Source of the DNA: Phenylobacterium sp.
GTDB taxonomy: Bacteria; Pseudomonadota; Alphaproteobacteria; Caulobacterales; Caulobacteraceae
Assembly: GCF_004297125.1 (NCBI RefSeq)
Contig: NZ_SCVD01000019.1
Location: 186,001-250,000 of the forward strand
Direction of reading: 5' to 3'
DNA length: 64,000 nt
The position numbers were made by a program, and so were the translations under genes. The notes under the pieces were generated by a model. The model was not told the DNA's origin. It searched no databases and saw nothing but the letters and a program-made list of their open reading frames with translations. Positions 16,521 to 25,668 of the stretch are shown here, piece by piece (the first letter of the stretch is position 1; each line of letters begins with the position of its first letter).

Positions 16521-17700
16521 GGCTTACGTCGAAGGCCAGACGGTTCACGACGCGGACAGCCACGTCATGGAGCTGCCGGGCACGGTCAACCGTTACCTGG
16601 ACCCGAAGTTCCGGGCGGCCTTCGCCGAGAAGACCGGCCGCAAGGACGTGCTGCCGGAATGGTTCGCCAAGGCGGCGGAGAAGGCCAAGGACCCGGAATT
16701 CCGGGCGGGCGCCGAGGCCAACATCCTGCTGCGCAAGAACTACGAGGCCCTGGGCGCCTTCGAGGCGGACGACCGGCCAAAGACCCTGGATTATCTCGGC
16801 TTCACCTCGCAGCTGGTGTTCACCACCGCCTGCCTGTCGAACTTCGGGCTGGAGCAGATGGGCGAGGTGGAACTGGCCCTTGAGGCGGCCCGCGCCCACA
16901 ACCGGATGATGACCGAGTTCTGTTCGGTGGACCGGCGGCTGCTGGCCACCGGCTATGTGCCGTTGGTCGACCGGAAGCGGGCGCCGGAAATCGCCAGGGA
17001 GGCCCTGGCCCTGGGCGCCAAGGCGCTGGTGGTCCCGTCGCGGCATCCGCCGGGCTTCTCGCCCAGCCATCGCGAGCTGGATCCGCTGTGGGCGCTGGCG
17101 GAGGAGGCGGGCATTCCGATCCTCTTCCACGTCGGCGGCGAGGAGAAGATGCACAAGGACTACCTGGAGAACGGGCTGCCCTTCGTGAAGGACTTCCACG
17201 GCGGCGACGAGAACTTCACCTCGCTGACCTTCATGGCGATCCCGCTCAGCGTCTGGCAGACGCTGTCGGCCCTGGTGATCGACGGGGTCTTCGACCGCTT
17301 CCCGCGGCTGAAGTTCGGGGCGATCGAACTGGGGGCGTCGTGGCTGCCCAGCCTGATGAAGTTCCTGGACAGCGGCTGCGCGGCGTTCGGCCGGGAGGAG
17401 CGGCTGCAGAAGCTGTCCGACACGCCCAGCGCGATCCTGCGCCGGCAGCTCCGCGTCACGCCCTATCCGCACGAGGACGTGGCCTGGATCATGGAGAATT
17501 CCGGCCGCGAGATGGTGCTGTTCTCGTCGGACTTCCCGCACGTGGAGGGCGGGCGCAATCCGCTGAAGCGCTTCAACGACAACCTGGCCGGCGTGGACAC
17601 GGCGGCGAAGCGCGCCTTCTACCGCGACAACTTCATCGACCTGATGGGGCGGGGCCTGGACCCGGCGCTGCACGACCTGCCGTCGCTCGCGGCGGCTTAG
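16519..17700 (+). CDS. Amidohydrolase family 2 (TIM-barrel) protein
   Basis: The 393-residue protein belongs to the amidohydro_2 superfamily of metal-dependent decarboxylases and hydrolases. The N-terminal metal site is present as HDADSHVME (Asp11, Asp13, His15). Later candidate ligands are the His in LFHVGGEEK and the [11 protein letters not shown] segment near the C terminus, which carries the Asp and His typical of the family. Such proteins include OH-DDVA or gamma-resorcylate decarboxylase-like enzymes, but the substrate cannot be assigned. The start is fixed by GGGAGGA at 16507-16513, five bases upstream. It converges with the next kinase gene, and the stop codons overlap. Confidence 0.88.
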   Translation: MAYVEGQTVHDADSHVMELPGTVNRYLDPKFRAAFAEKTGRKDVLPEWFAKAAEKAKDPEFRAGAEANILLRKNYEALGAFEADDRPKTLDYLGFTSQLVFTTACLSNFGLEQMGEVELALEAARAHNRMMTEFCSVDRRLLATGYVPLVDRKRAPEIAREALALGAKALVVPSRHPPGFSPSHRELDPLWALAEEAGIPILFHVGGEEKMHKDYLENGLPFVKDFHGGDENFTSLTFMAIPLSVWQTLSALVIDGVFDRFPRLKFGAIELGASWLPSLMKFLDSGCAAFGREERLQKLSDTPSAILRRQLRVTPYPHEDVAWIMENSGREMVLFSSDFPHVEGGRNPLKRFNDNLAGVDTAAKRAFYRDNFIDLMGRGLDPALHDLPSLAAA

Positions 17701-19562
17701 GCGACGCGCGAGATCTCGATCGGTCCGGCGTTGACCGCGCGGACCACGGCGCCCAGCAGGTCCTGGAGCTGGATCGGCTTGGCGGCGTGTTCGGTGAAGC
17801 CCTGGTCGAGGTAGCGCTGGCGGCCGCCCGAGGTGACGTCGGCGGTGAGCGCGATCACCGGGATGGCCTGGTTGGGTCCGGGCGCGGCGCGCAAAGCCTC
17901 CAGGACGTCGACGCCGGTCAGGCCGGGCATCTGGATGTCGGTGAGCAGCAGGTCGAAGGACTGGTCGCCCAGCGCCCGCAACGCCTCGGTCCCGCTGGAG
18001 GCCTTGGCGACCGTGTGGCCGAGGCTGGTCAGCAGCTGGTCCAGCACCAGCAGGTTCACGGCGTTGTCGTCGACGGCCAGGATGCGCAGGGCCTCGACGG
18101 CCATCGGCTGGGGCTCGTTGACGTCGGCCTCGACGGCGCCGATCGGGTCCTGGACCAGGTCCAGCGGGATTTCCACGTGGAAGGTCGACCCGCGGCCCAG
18201 CTCGCTTTCGACCCAGGCGCGGCCGCCCATCAGCTCGCTGAGCTGCTTGACGATGGACAGGCCCAGGCCGGTGCCGCCGAACCGGCGCGCCTCGGATTCG
18301 TCGGCCTGCGAGAAACGGTCGAACAGGTGCGGCAGATGCTGCGGCGCGATGCCGGGGCCGGTGTCGCGGACGGCGAGATGGAGCTGGATCCGGTCGTCGT
18401 CCCAGGAGGCCGCCTCCGCCAGGACGACGACCGAACCTTCATGGGTGAACTTCAGGGCGTTGCCGACGAGGTTGAACATCACCTGGCGCAGGCGCAGGGC
18501 GTCGACGAACACCGCGCGCGGCGTCTCCGGCGCCAGCCTGAGTTCCAGCGCCACGCCGCGCTCCTCGGCGCGGGGCGTCCAGAAGCTGACCAGCCGCCCC
18601 AGGAAATCGTGCAGGTCCTCGGCCGCGGTGACCATCTCCAGCTTGCCGGCGTCGATCTTCGAGACGTCGAGGATGTCGTTGAGGATCGACAGCAGGTATT
18701 CGCCGCTGTCGATGAGCACGTCCAGGCGGCCGGCCTGGAGGGGATTGGTCTCGTCGCGCTTCAGGAGCTGGGCCATGCCGAGGACGCCGTTCATCGGCGT
18801 GCGGATCTCGTGGCTCATGGTGGCGAGGAAGTTGGACTTGGCGCGGTTGGCCTGCCGGGCGGCCTCGCGGGCCTCGTCGGCGGCGGTGCGCTCTGCCACG
18901 GCCTGGTCGCGGGCGGCCGCCAGGTCCTCGACCAGGGCGACGTTGCCGAGGAAGGCGGTGTGCCAGGTGGAGATCGCCCGGTTCGTGCGCTCGGAGATCG
19001 TCGCCACCAGGACCGTCAGCACCACCAGGCCGAGCATCAGGGCGCCGCCGGCCAAGGGTTCGAACATCACCAGGATGAAGCCCGCGAACTGCAGCAGCGC
19101 GGGCCCGGCCAGCGCCCAGAACGTCGAGCGCGAAAGCGCCCCGGCGCCCATGGCGACGATCAGCAGGCTGACGAGCTGGATGCCGTAGTAGATGTGCTCG
19201 GGCGTGTTCCCGGTCGCCGCCATCGCCAGGGTGGGCGCGGTGTAGACGACCACGCGCGCGACGCAGAGGGCGGCGAGCTTGCGGAAGCCCCTGGCCTCGT
19301 CGGCGTCCTGGCTGACGTCGAGCCAGCGGCGCACCAGGACCTGCTGGAAGGTGTCGAACAGCGAGGCGCCGAGGAACATGCAGGCCGCGATCAGCGGGTG
19401 GCCCAGCATCCACATGCCGCCGGCGAAGACCGCGTTGAACGCGTAGTGGACGCCGACCGGCAGCCGCAGGCCGCCGACCGTCAGCTGATACGCGGTCAGC
19501 TTCGCATCCACGACCGCGGCGGCCGCGGGCATTTTCCTGGCCTTCGACCTGGCCCTGAACAT
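17697..19562 (-). CDS. Membrane hybrid sensor histidine kinase
   Basis: This 621-residue hybrid kinase has a sensor with about six hydrophobic segments (residues about 35-190) and a short coiled coil. The HisKA domain has phosphoacceptor His251 (ATMSHEIRTPMNG). The HATPase_c domain carries N box NLVGNALKF, G1 DTGPGIA and G2 GTGLGLSI, and a C-terminal receiver domain carries LLLTDIQMPG and the late Lys in AAKPI. It is complete and probably active. The Met at 19562 is chosen over 19652 because the first 30 codons look non-coding. No response regulator or HPt gene is adjacent, so it is an orphan kinase. Confidence 0.9.
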   Translation of the reverse strand: MFRARSKARKMPAAAAVVDAKLTAYQLTVGGLRLPVGVHYAFNAVFAGGMWMLGHPLIAACMFLGASLFDTFQQVLVRRWLDVSQDADEARGFRKLAALCVARVVVYTAPTLAMAATGNTPEHIYYGIQLVSLLIVAMGAGALSRSTFWALAGPALLQFAGFILVMFEPLAGGALMLGLVVLTVLVATISERTNRAISTWHTAFLGNVALVEDLAAARDQAVAERTAADEAREAARQANRAKSNFLATMSHEIRTPMNGVLGMAQLLKRDETNPLQAGRLDVLIDSGEYLLSILNDILDVSKIDAGKLEMVTAAEDLHDFLGRLVSFWTPRAEERGVALELRLAPETPRAVFVDALRLRQVMFNLVGNALKFTHEGSVVVLAEAASWDDDRIQLHLAVRDTGPGIAPQHLPHLFDRFSQADESEARRFGGTGLGLSIVKQLSELMGGRAWVESELGRGSTFHVEIPLDLVQDPIGAVEADVNEPQPMAVEALRILAVDDNAVNLLVLDQLLTSLGHTVAKASSGTEALRALGDQSFDLLLTDIQMPGLTGVDVLEALRAAPGPNQAIPVIALTADVTSGGRQRYLDQGFTEHAAKPIQLQDLLGAVVRAVNAGPIEISRVA

Positions 19563-19709
19563 ACGCCTTCCCCTTTCGAGGGAAGGTAGGCGGCAAAGGT
19601 AAATCGTCGAAGAACGTGGTGTTCTCAACTGGAGGTGGCGTCCTTCGCCCAATTCGCGAATTCCGCGGCGCGGCTCGGCCCTTGCGCCGGGCGTCAGCTA
19701 CGTCCGGGG

Positions 19710-21455
19710 CTAGCCCGCGAGGGCCGCGGCCGGGGTGGCTTCAAGGTCGTCGGCGCCGCCCTCGGCGATGGCGTCGGCCAGGCCGGAGGCCTGGGTCAGC
19801 ACCTGGCTGGCGTAGAGGCGGGCCAGCGCGCCCTTGCCGACCAGCCACGGATCGTCCGAGCCCGCGGCGGCCAGCGCCTGGCGGCCCAGGATCCAGCCCC
19901 CCACCACGTCGCCGGCCAGCTTCAAGAAAGGCGTGGCGACGGTGAAGGCGTTGGGGTTGTCGCCGGCGAGGAGGGTGTCGGTGGCCCGCTCCAGCGCCGC
20001 GATCCCGGCGGCCAGCCGCCGGCCCACCGGGGCCAGGCCGGGAGACTCGGTCAGGATCTCGGCGGTGAGCGCCATCTCCCCGCAGAGCGCCTTCAGCGTC
20101 GCGCCGCCGTTCATGCGGACCTTGCGGCCGACGAGGTCGAGCGCCTGGATGGCGTTGGTGCCCTCGTAGATCGGGGCGATGCGGGCGTCGCGGTAGTGCT
20201 GGGCCGCGCCGGTCTCCTCGATGAAGCCCATGCCGCCGTGCAGCTGCACGCCCAGCGAGGCGACCTCGACGCCGATGTCGGTGGACCAGGCCTTGGCGAT
20301 CGGCGTCAGCAGTTCCTGGCGGGCCTTGGCGGCGGCCCTCTCGTCCTCGCTCTCGGCCTTGTGGGCGAGGTCGGCCAGCACGCCGGTGGTCAGGCAGATC
20401 CCGCGGGCCGCCTCGATCTTGGCCTTCATCAGCATCAGCGTGCGGCGCACGTCGGGATGGCCGTAGATCGCGCCGTCGGCCTCCCAGGCGGTGCGGCCCT
20501 GCTTGCGCTCCTGGCTGAACGCCAACGCCTGCTGGAACGCCCGCTCGGCGATGCCCACGCCCTGGACGCCGACCTGCAGGCGCGCGGCGTTCATCATGAC
20601 GAACATATGGGCCAGGCCCTGGCCCAGTTCGCCGACCAATTCGGCCTGGGCGCCCTCGTACAGCATCACGCAGGTGGGCGAGGCGTGGATGCCCAGCTTG
20701 TGTTCGATGGAGCCGGGGCGGAAGTCGTTGCGGCCGCCCAGCGAACCGTCGTCCTTCACCTCGTACTTGTTGGCCAGGAACAGGCTGATGCCCTTCACCC
20801 CGGGCGGCGCGTCGGGGGTGCGGGCCAGCACCAGGTGACAGATGTTGTCGGCGGCGTCGTGGTCGCCCCAGGTAATGAAGATCTTCTGGCCGGTGAGGCG
20901 ATAGCCGCCCTGGCCGTCCGGATCGGCGCGGGTGGTCAGGGCGGCCAAGTCCGAGCCCGCCTGCGGCTCGGTCAGCACCATGGCGCCGGTCCATTCGCCC
21001 GAGACCATCTTGGGCAGGATCAGGCGCTTTTGCTTCTCGGTGCCGTGCAGGGCCAGCGCTTCGATCGCGCCCTGGGTCAGCATGGGGCAGAGGCCGAAGG
21101 CCATGTTGGCCGCATGGACCATCTCGAAGACGGCCAGCTCCATGGCCTTGGACAGGCCTTGGCCGCCGTGGTCGGGATCGGCCGAGAGCGAGTTCCAGCC
21201 CTGTTCGACGAAGTGCCGGTAAGCGTCGGCGAAGCCGGGGGCGGCGGTGACCTTGCCGTTCTCGTAGCGTGCGCCCTCCAAGTCGCCCTTGCGGTTCAGC
21301 GGGGCCAGCTCGTTGTCGGCGAAAGACGCGGCGGCCTCCAGCACGGCCTGGACCGTGTCGTCGTCCAGGTCGGGATAGGCCCGCGCCAGCAGTTCGGGAT
21401 GGCCGACCGTCTTCAGGGCGAAGGCCAGGTCTCGGACGGGAGCGCGGAAGGTCAT
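19710..21455 (-). CDS. Acyl-CoA dehydrogenase (DmdC-like subfamily)
   Basis: This 581-residue FAD-dependent acyl-CoA dehydrogenase is of the long form (about 590 residues) that includes 3-methylmercaptopropionyl-CoA dehydrogenase DmdC and related fatty acyl-CoA enzymes. Visible motifs are the flavin/substrate segment MVLTEPQAGSDLAAL near residue 165, the KIFITWGDHD block, and the C-terminal YRDARIAPIYEGTNAIQALDL segment, with the catalytic Glu probably in YEGTN. A C-terminal extension of about 130 residues is typical of this group. The substrate cannot be fixed from sequence. The gene is monocistronic, with a 167-bp gap to the divergent yceI gene. Confidence 0.93.
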   Translation of the reverse strand: MTFRAPVRDLAFALKTVGHPELLARAYPDLDDDTVQAVLEAAASFADNELAPLNRKGDLEGARYENGKVTAAPGFADAYRHFVEQGWNSLSADPDHGGQGLSKAMELAVFEMVHAANMAFGLCPMLTQGAIEALALHGTEKQKRLILPKMVSGEWTGAMVLTEPQAGSDLAALTTRADPDGQGGYRLTGQKIFITWGDHDAADNICHLVLARTPDAPPGVKGISLFLANKYEVKDDGSLGGRNDFRPGSIEHKLGIHASPTCVMLYEGAQAELVGELGQGLAHMFVMMNAARLQVGVQGVGIAERAFQQALAFSQERKQGRTAWEADGAIYGHPDVRRTLMLMKAKIEAARGICLTTGVLADLAHKAESEDERAAAKARQELLTPIAKAWSTDIGVEVASLGVQLHGGMGFIEETGAAQHYRDARIAPIYEGTNAIQALDLVGRKVRMNGGATLKALCGEMALTAEILTESPGLAPVGRRLAAGIAALERATDTLLAGDNPNAFTVATPFLKLAGDVVGGWILGRQALAAAGSDDPWLVGKGALARLYASQVLTQASGLADAIAEGGADDLEATPAAALAG

Positions 21456-21622
21456 GCGGGCCTCTCGGAAAGCTGCGGGGGGTTCTAGAGCCCCGCCCGC
21501 CGGTCGGCGAACATTTTTGTGTCCCGCACGCGCCGGCAGCGTCGCTGGGCGGCACGGAAGGGGGAATGGCCGCCGAAATTCCGCCGCCGTTCAGGTATGA
21601 TTGCGCCGGAGGGAGTTCTCGA

Positions 21623-22225
21623 ATGCCGCGATACGCCGCGACCGCGCTGGCCATCAGCCTCCTGGCCTCGGGCGCGGCGGCCGCCGACCCGACCAGCCGG
21701 GATCCGGCCCGAGTCCCCGCCGGCAGCTACGACCTGGATCCTCGGCACGCCGCCCTGCTGGTCAAGGTTCCGCACATGGGCGGCTTCTCGCGCTACACCA
21801 TGCGCTTCCGGGTCCTGAGCGGCGCCTTCGCCTACGATCCGGCCAACTGGCAGGCGACCAAGGTGACGATCGCGGTCGATCCCAAGTCGATCGACACCGA
21901 GGACAATGTGTTCAACAAGACCGTCGCCGGTTATTTCGAACCCGAGAAGTACCCCGTGATCAGCTTCGCCTCGACCGGCCTGACGACGACCGAGGAGGGC
22001 AAGGGCCAGCTCAATGGCGACCTGACGCTGCACGGCGTCACGAAGCCGATCGTGCTGGACGTCGAATTCAACGGCGTCGGGCCGGGCCTGCTGGGGGCCG
22101 GCACGCGGATGGGCTTCTCGGGCACGGGCCGGATCAAGCGGTCCGAGTTCGGCGTGACAGGAGGGCGGCCCTTCGCGGGCGATACGGTGGACCTCGCGTT
22201 CGAGGTCGAGTTCGTGAAGAAGTAG
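21623..22225 (+). CDS. YceI family periplasmic protein
   Basis: The 200-residue product has a signal peptide (about residues 1-20, cleavage after AAA) and a YceI-like lipocalin-type beta barrel that in this family binds polyisoprenoid lipids such as ubiquinone-type molecules. Family signatures are YDLDPRHAALLVKV at the N terminus, YFEPEKYPVISFAST in the middle, and the GDLTLHGVTKPI block. The start is set by GGAGGG at 21608-21613, about ten bases upstream. It is followed after 2 bp by a cytochrome b561-YceI fusion gene, an arrangement that parallels the E. coli yceJ-yceI pair. Confidence 0.93.
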   Translation: MPRYAATALAISLLASGAAAADPTSRDPARVPAGSYDLDPRHAALLVKVPHMGGFSRYTMRFRVLSGAFAYDPANWQATKVTIAVDPKSIDTEDNVFNKTVAGYFEPEKYPVISFASTGLTTTEEGKGQLNGDLTLHGVTKPIVLDVEFNGVGPGLLGAGTRMGFSGTGRIKRSEFGVTGGRPFAGDTVDLAFEVEFVKK

Positions 22226-22227
22226 GC

Positions 22228-23487
22228 GTGGCGGACATCACACGGACTCCCCGGTACGCGGCGGTCGCGATCGCGCTGCACTGGACCATCGCGGCCCTCA
22301 TCGTGGCGCAGGTGGTGCTGGCCGGGCGGATGGAGGCCCGCACGCCCGAGGCGTTCGCGGTGTTCCAGCTACACAAGTCGGTGGGGATAACCATCCTGCT
22401 GCTCAGCCTGGCGCGGCTGGCGTGGCGGCTGATCTATCGCCCGCCGGAGCCCACGAACCTGGCGCCGTGGGAGCGGCGGCTGTCGGCGGCCGTCCACTGG
22501 GGCTTCTACGCGGTGATGATCCTGATGCCCCTCAGCGGCTGGGTCATGGTCTCGACCAGCCGCATCGCCTTCCCCACCGTGCTGTTCGGGGCGATCCCCT
22601 GGCCGCACCTTCCAGGCCTGCCCGAACTGGCGCCCGCGGCGAAGGCGGCCTGGAACGAGACGGCGGAAAACGCGCACCAGCTGACCATCAAGGGCGCCTA
22701 CGTCCTCTTCGGCCTCCACGTCGCGGGCGCGCTGAAGCACCAGTGGCTGGACGGCGACTCGCCGGTGCTGGCGCGAATGGCGCCGGGGGCGCGGCCGGGG
22801 CGGCGGCTGGAGCCGCGGCTCCTTGTCGTGGCCGCTGGCCTCGTCGCCGTCGTGGCCTTCGCCCAGTTCTACCAGCCGCCCGGTCCGGCCATGCGCGCGC
22901 CCGCTCCTGCGCCGGCGCCGGTGATCGCCGAGATCCCCGCGCCTCCGCCGCCGTCGGCGCCGCCCGCCGTCGCCACGCCGGCGCCCACCGGCCCGGTGCG
23001 CTGGGCGGTTCAGCCCGGCTCGACGCTCGGCTTCGCCACCAACTGGAGCGGTCAGCCGGTCGAGGGGCGGTTCACACGCTGGACGGCGGACATCCTGTTC
23101 AGCCCGGACGCCCTCGAAGGCTCTCGGATCCGGGTCGCCATCGACGTGGCCTCAGGCGACACGGGCGATCAACAGCGCGACGCCAGCCTGGACACCTCCG
23201 ATTGGCTGGACGCCACGGCCCACCCCAAGGCCGAGTTCACCGCCAGCCGGTTCGAGCGGACGGGCGAGGGCCGCTACGTCGCCCACGGGCGGCTGACCCT
23301 GCGCGGGATCAGCCGGCCGCTGGACCTGCCGTTCCGGCTCAAGATCGACGGCGACAGGGCCGAGGTCAGCGGTGTAACCAGCCTCGACCGGACCGCGTTC
23401 GGCGTTGGGCAGGGCGAGTGGACGAACACCGAGCAGATTCCGGCCAAGGTGACGGTGAGCGTGACCCTCAAGGCGCGGCGGTCGTAG
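22228..23487 (+). CDS. Cytochrome b561 fused to a YceI domain
   Basis: The 419-residue protein joins two functions. Residues about 5-180 form a four-helix di-heme cytochrome b561 (CybB/YceJ type), with likely axial His18, His49, His150 and His164. A further hydrophobic segment at about 193-210 and a Pro/Ala-rich linker (about 215-260) lead to a second YceI domain (about 263-419; signatures WLDATAHPKAEF and GRLTLRGISRPL). The start is a GTG two bases after the upstream yceI stop. A quinone-linked electron transfer role is inferred from the domain pairing. The final codons overlap the probable start of the Sua5 gene. Confidence 0.88.
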   Translation: MADITRTPRYAAVAIALHWTIAALIVAQVVLAGRMEARTPEAFAVFQLHKSVGITILLLSLARLAWRLIYRPPEPTNLAPWERRLSAAVHWGFYAVMILMPLSGWVMVSTSRIAFPTVLFGAIPWPHLPGLPELAPAAKAAWNETAENAHQLTIKGAYVLFGLHVAGALKHQWLDGDSPVLARMAPGARPGRRLEPRLLVVAAGLVAVVAFAQFYQPPGPAMRAPAPAPAPVIAEIPAPPPPSAPPAVATPAPTGPVRWAVQPGSTLGFATNWSGQPVEGRFTRWTADILFSPDALEGSRIRVAIDVASGDTGDQQRDASLDTSDWLDATAHPKAEFTASRFERTGEGRYVAHGRLTLRGISRPLDLPFRLKIDGDRAEVSGVTSLDRTAFGVGQGEWTNTEQIPAKVTVSVTLKARRS

Positions 23488-24383
23488 CCGCGGCCGAGGC
23501 GCTGGCCGCCGGCGGCCTCGTGATCATGCCCACCGAGACGGTCTATGGCCTGGCGGCGGACGCCGGGAACGCGCGCGCCGTCGCGGCGGTCTACGAGGCC
23601 AAGGGCCGGCCCAGCTTCAACCCCCTGATCGCCCACGCCGCGGACGTCGCGATGGCGCGCCGGATCGCCCGCTTCGACGCGCGGGCCGAGGCGCTGGCGG
23701 CGCGGTTCTGGCCGGGGCCGCTGACCTTGGTGCTGCCGGTGGCGGGGGGCGAGGCGGTCTGCGACCTGGCGCGCGCCGGCCTGGACACGGTGGCGGTGCG
23801 GGTTCCGGGCCATCCCCTGGCGCACGCCCTGATCGCGCGCTTCGGCGGGCCGGTGGTGGCGCCGTCGGCCAACCGCTCCGGCCGGCCCAGCCCCACGACT
23901 TTCGCCGACGCCATGGAGGAGACCGGCCCGGCGGCGGCCGCGGCGCTGGACGGCGGCGCCTGCGAGGTCGGGCTGGAATCCACGGTGGTGGCGCTGCTGG
24001 ACGCGGCGCGCCTGCTGCGGCCGGGGGCGGTGACCCGCGCCGAGATCGAGGCCGTGGTCGGACCGCTGGCGGAGGCGGAGGATGACGCGAAGCGGTCGCC
24101 AGGGCGGCTGGCCCGCCACTACGCGCCCAACGCGCCGGTGCGGCTGGACGTCACCGAGCCTGATGCCGGCGAGGCCTGGCTGTCGTTCGGTGCGGCCGGG
24201 CGAGGCCCCTGGAACCTCAGCCCGGCGGGCGACCTGCGCGAGGCGGCGGCGAACCTGTTCGCCTACCTGCGGGCCGCGGACCGGACCGCGCCGGCCGGCA
24301 TCGCGGTGGCCCCGATCCCGCACGAGGGCCTGGGCGAGGCGATCAACGACCGCCTTAAGCGCGCGGCGGGGTTTGTCGGCTAG
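23418..24383 (+). CDS. L-threonylcarbamoyladenylate synthase (Sua5/TsaC)
   Basis: This enzyme makes threonylcarbamoyl-AMP from threonine, bicarbonate and ATP for the t6A37 modification of ANN-decoding tRNAs. The core YrdC domain is clear: MPTETVYGLAADA near the N terminus, KGRPSFNPLIAH, FWPGPLTLVL, RVPGHPLAHAL and PSANRSGRPSPT. A C-terminal Sua5 domain follows, with SPGRLARHYAPNAP marking the linker. No ATG precedes the conserved core. The nearest upstream in-frame start is GTG at 23418, giving 321 residues and overlapping the upstream gene by 70 nt. A GTG at about 23519 would remove conserved residues. Confidence 0.88.
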   Translation: MDEHRADSGQGDGERDPQGAAVVAAAEALAAGGLVIMPTETVYGLAADAGNARAVAAVYEAKGRPSFNPLIAHAADVAMARRIARFDARAEALAARFWPGPLTLVLPVAGGEAVCDLARAGLDTVAVRVPGHPLAHALIARFGGPVVAPSANRSGRPSPTTFADAMEETGPAAAAALDGGACEVGLESTVVALLDAARLLRPGAVTRAEIEAVVGPLAEAEDDAKRSPGRLARHYAPNAPVRLDVTEPDAGEAWLSFGAAGRGPWNLSPAGDLREAAANLFAYLRAADRTAPAGIAVAPIPHEGLGEAINDRLKRAAGFVG

Positions 24384-24429
24384 GCGGATCCGCTTCGCGC
24401 GCCCCGTGTGCTCCCGATCGAAGCAGACG

Positions 24430-24900
24430 TTAGAAGAAGCGACCGTCCTGCACGTAGATGGCGTCCACAATGGCGAAGACGCGCGGTGCCAAAGGAGTGC
24501 CGACGACGTCGGCTCGTGCGAGCGCAGTTCGCGCCAGTTCGCCTTTCGCTGCCTGCCTGTCGGCAGCGTCGATTACCATCAGGGCCGGGGCGCCGTCCGG
24601 CTGTTGTCGGTGAAGAAGCGATACGAGCACTCGGTCATCGGCGGTCGCCCCTTCCCCCCAACGCCCAATGACCAAGTCGAGGTTCGCCCCCGGTTCACTT
24701 AGATGTCCAACTGTCCAATGCATCCAGTATGCGGCGCTCGCGGTCTCGCCTTCATAGGCGACCCCCCAAACGGACCGGCTCTCATTGCCGCAGCAGTCGC
24801 AATGGCCACTGCTTTCGCCCAGGGTCTCGACTACGAAAGCGGGGGGTTCGGCACGCTGGACCATGGTCGCCAGCATAGCGGCCGGAGGACCGCCTTCCAC
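24430..24900 (-). CDS. Conserved hypothetical protein with a CxCC motif
   Basis: The 156-residue soluble protein is not recognised. It has a CDCCGNESRSVWG segment near residues 34-46, whose cysteines could bind metal or form disulfides. An aromatic stretch (YWMHWTVGH) and a WGEG motif follow. The C-terminal half is Ala-rich with ordinary alpha/beta character. No signal peptide or membrane segment is seen. In-frame Mets at residues 9 and 12 are alternative starts. It is 43 bp upstream of vapC on the same strand but not obviously part of the toxin-antitoxin unit. Codon use looks like that of the host. Confidence 0.6.
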   Translation of the reverse strand: MEGGPPAAMLATMVQRAEPPAFVVETLGESSGHCDCCGNESRSVWGVAYEGETASAAYWMHWTVGHLSEPGANLDLVIGRWGEGATADDRVLVSLLHRQQPDGAPALMVIDAADRQAAKGELARTALARADVVGTPLAPRVFAIVDAIYVQDGRFF

Positions 24901-24943
24901 CCCATCTCCGACGGGTGGAGGGTCCGCTCCCGCCCTCAGCGCG

Positions 24944-25333
24944 TCAGAGGGCCGATCGGATGTCGGTCAGCGCGAAGTCGTGGCCCTTGTAGAGAAGCGG
25001 GGCGTCGAGTTCCTTCGCGAGGGCGTAGGCGAAGCAGTCGCCGAGGTTCAGACGCGCCGGATGGCGGCCTTTGCCGTAGCGCAGGAAGGCTTCAGCCGCC
25101 CCGCGGCGCATATCGGGGCCCTCGAACACCTCGACGCCCTGGCGCACGAGCCAGCCGTCGAGGTCCTCGACGCCGGAGACGACGCCGTAGCGATTGAGGA
25201 CGATCATCGTCTCCACGTAGTTGATCGCGCTGAGCCAGCTGCCGTCCGACAGCGCGAGAGCGCGTTGGTAGGCGAGCATGTCGGGCTCGGTCAGGCCGAT
25301 CGCCACCAACGCCGACGCGTCGACTACGATCAT
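24944..25333 (-). CDS. vapC: VapC-like PIN-domain toxin ribonuclease
   Basis: The 129-residue protein is a type II toxin of the PIN ribonuclease superfamily. The acidic Mg-binding cluster is present: Asp5 in VVDASAL, Glu41 in NYVETM, Asp99 in NLGDCFAYALA, and a C-terminal Asp near residue 119-124. Family members cleave tRNA or rRNA when free of antitoxin. It overlaps the upstream vapB stop codon by 3 nt, which is the usual coupling. The specific RNA target is unknown. Confidence 0.92.
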   Translation of the reverse strand: MIVVDASALVAIGLTEPDMLAYQRALALSDGSWLSAINYVETMIVLNRYGVVSGVEDLDGWLVRQGVEVFEGPDMRRGAAEAFLRYGKGRHPARLNLGDCFAYALAKELDAPLLYKGHDFALTDIRSAL

Positions 25334-25602
25334 TCGTCCTCAGCCATCCCGGGGACCTCGTTGATTTCGTCCCATTCGGCCTTGGTTACGGCCGGGAAGG
25401 GGCCACGGACACCAGCCTTTGCGTGCAGGTCCTCGGTCGCGGCGACGATCTCCTGGAGCGTCGGACGTCGCCGCTCCTGGCGCGCCGCCTGAAGCTCGCG
25501 GTCCAGGGCTTCATCGAGCGCACGCGTAATGGTCTGCCGCTTCAAGGCGGCCAGCTCGCGCGCCTTGCGTTCGACCTCGGGGTTCTTGATCAGGATGGCC
25601 AC
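25330..25602 (-). CDS. vapB: VapB-like antitoxin (PSK/Rv0623-type transcription factor)
   Basis: This 90-residue antitoxin has an N-terminal DNA-binding beta-strand/helix region (AILIKNPEVERKARELA, then TITRALDEALDREL). A C-terminal acidic and hydrophobic tail expected to wrap VapC follows. The start is GTG at 25602; no ATG exists nearby in frame, and the longer open frame upstream is antisense to another gene. Only eight bases separate the start from the palindromic operator, so the mRNA leader is very short or absent. It is cotranscribed with vapC. Confidence 0.88.
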   Translation of the reverse strand: MAILIKNPEVERKARELAALKRQTITRALDEALDRELQAARQERRRPTLQEIVAATEDLHAKAGVRGPFPAVTKAEWDEINEVPGMAEDE

Positions 25603-25610
25603 GGCAGGCT

Positions 25611-25636
25611 CCAGTATATATCGGAGTATATACTGG
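25611..25636. promoter_or_regulatory. vapBC operator palindrome
   Basis: This is a perfect inverted repeat with 10-bp arms CCAGTATATA and TATATACTGG around a six-base centre (TCGGAG). It is very AT-rich against a 70% GC background. It lies eight bases upstream of the vapB start, where an autoregulatory VapB-VapC complex would bind. The TATATA stretches may also form the -10 region of the vapBC promoter. It is 32 bp upstream of the divergent FAD oxidoreductase gene and may influence it. Confidence 0.8.
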
Positions 25637-25668
25637 CGAACGCCCGGCCGGAAGCGTAGGTTTCGCCC

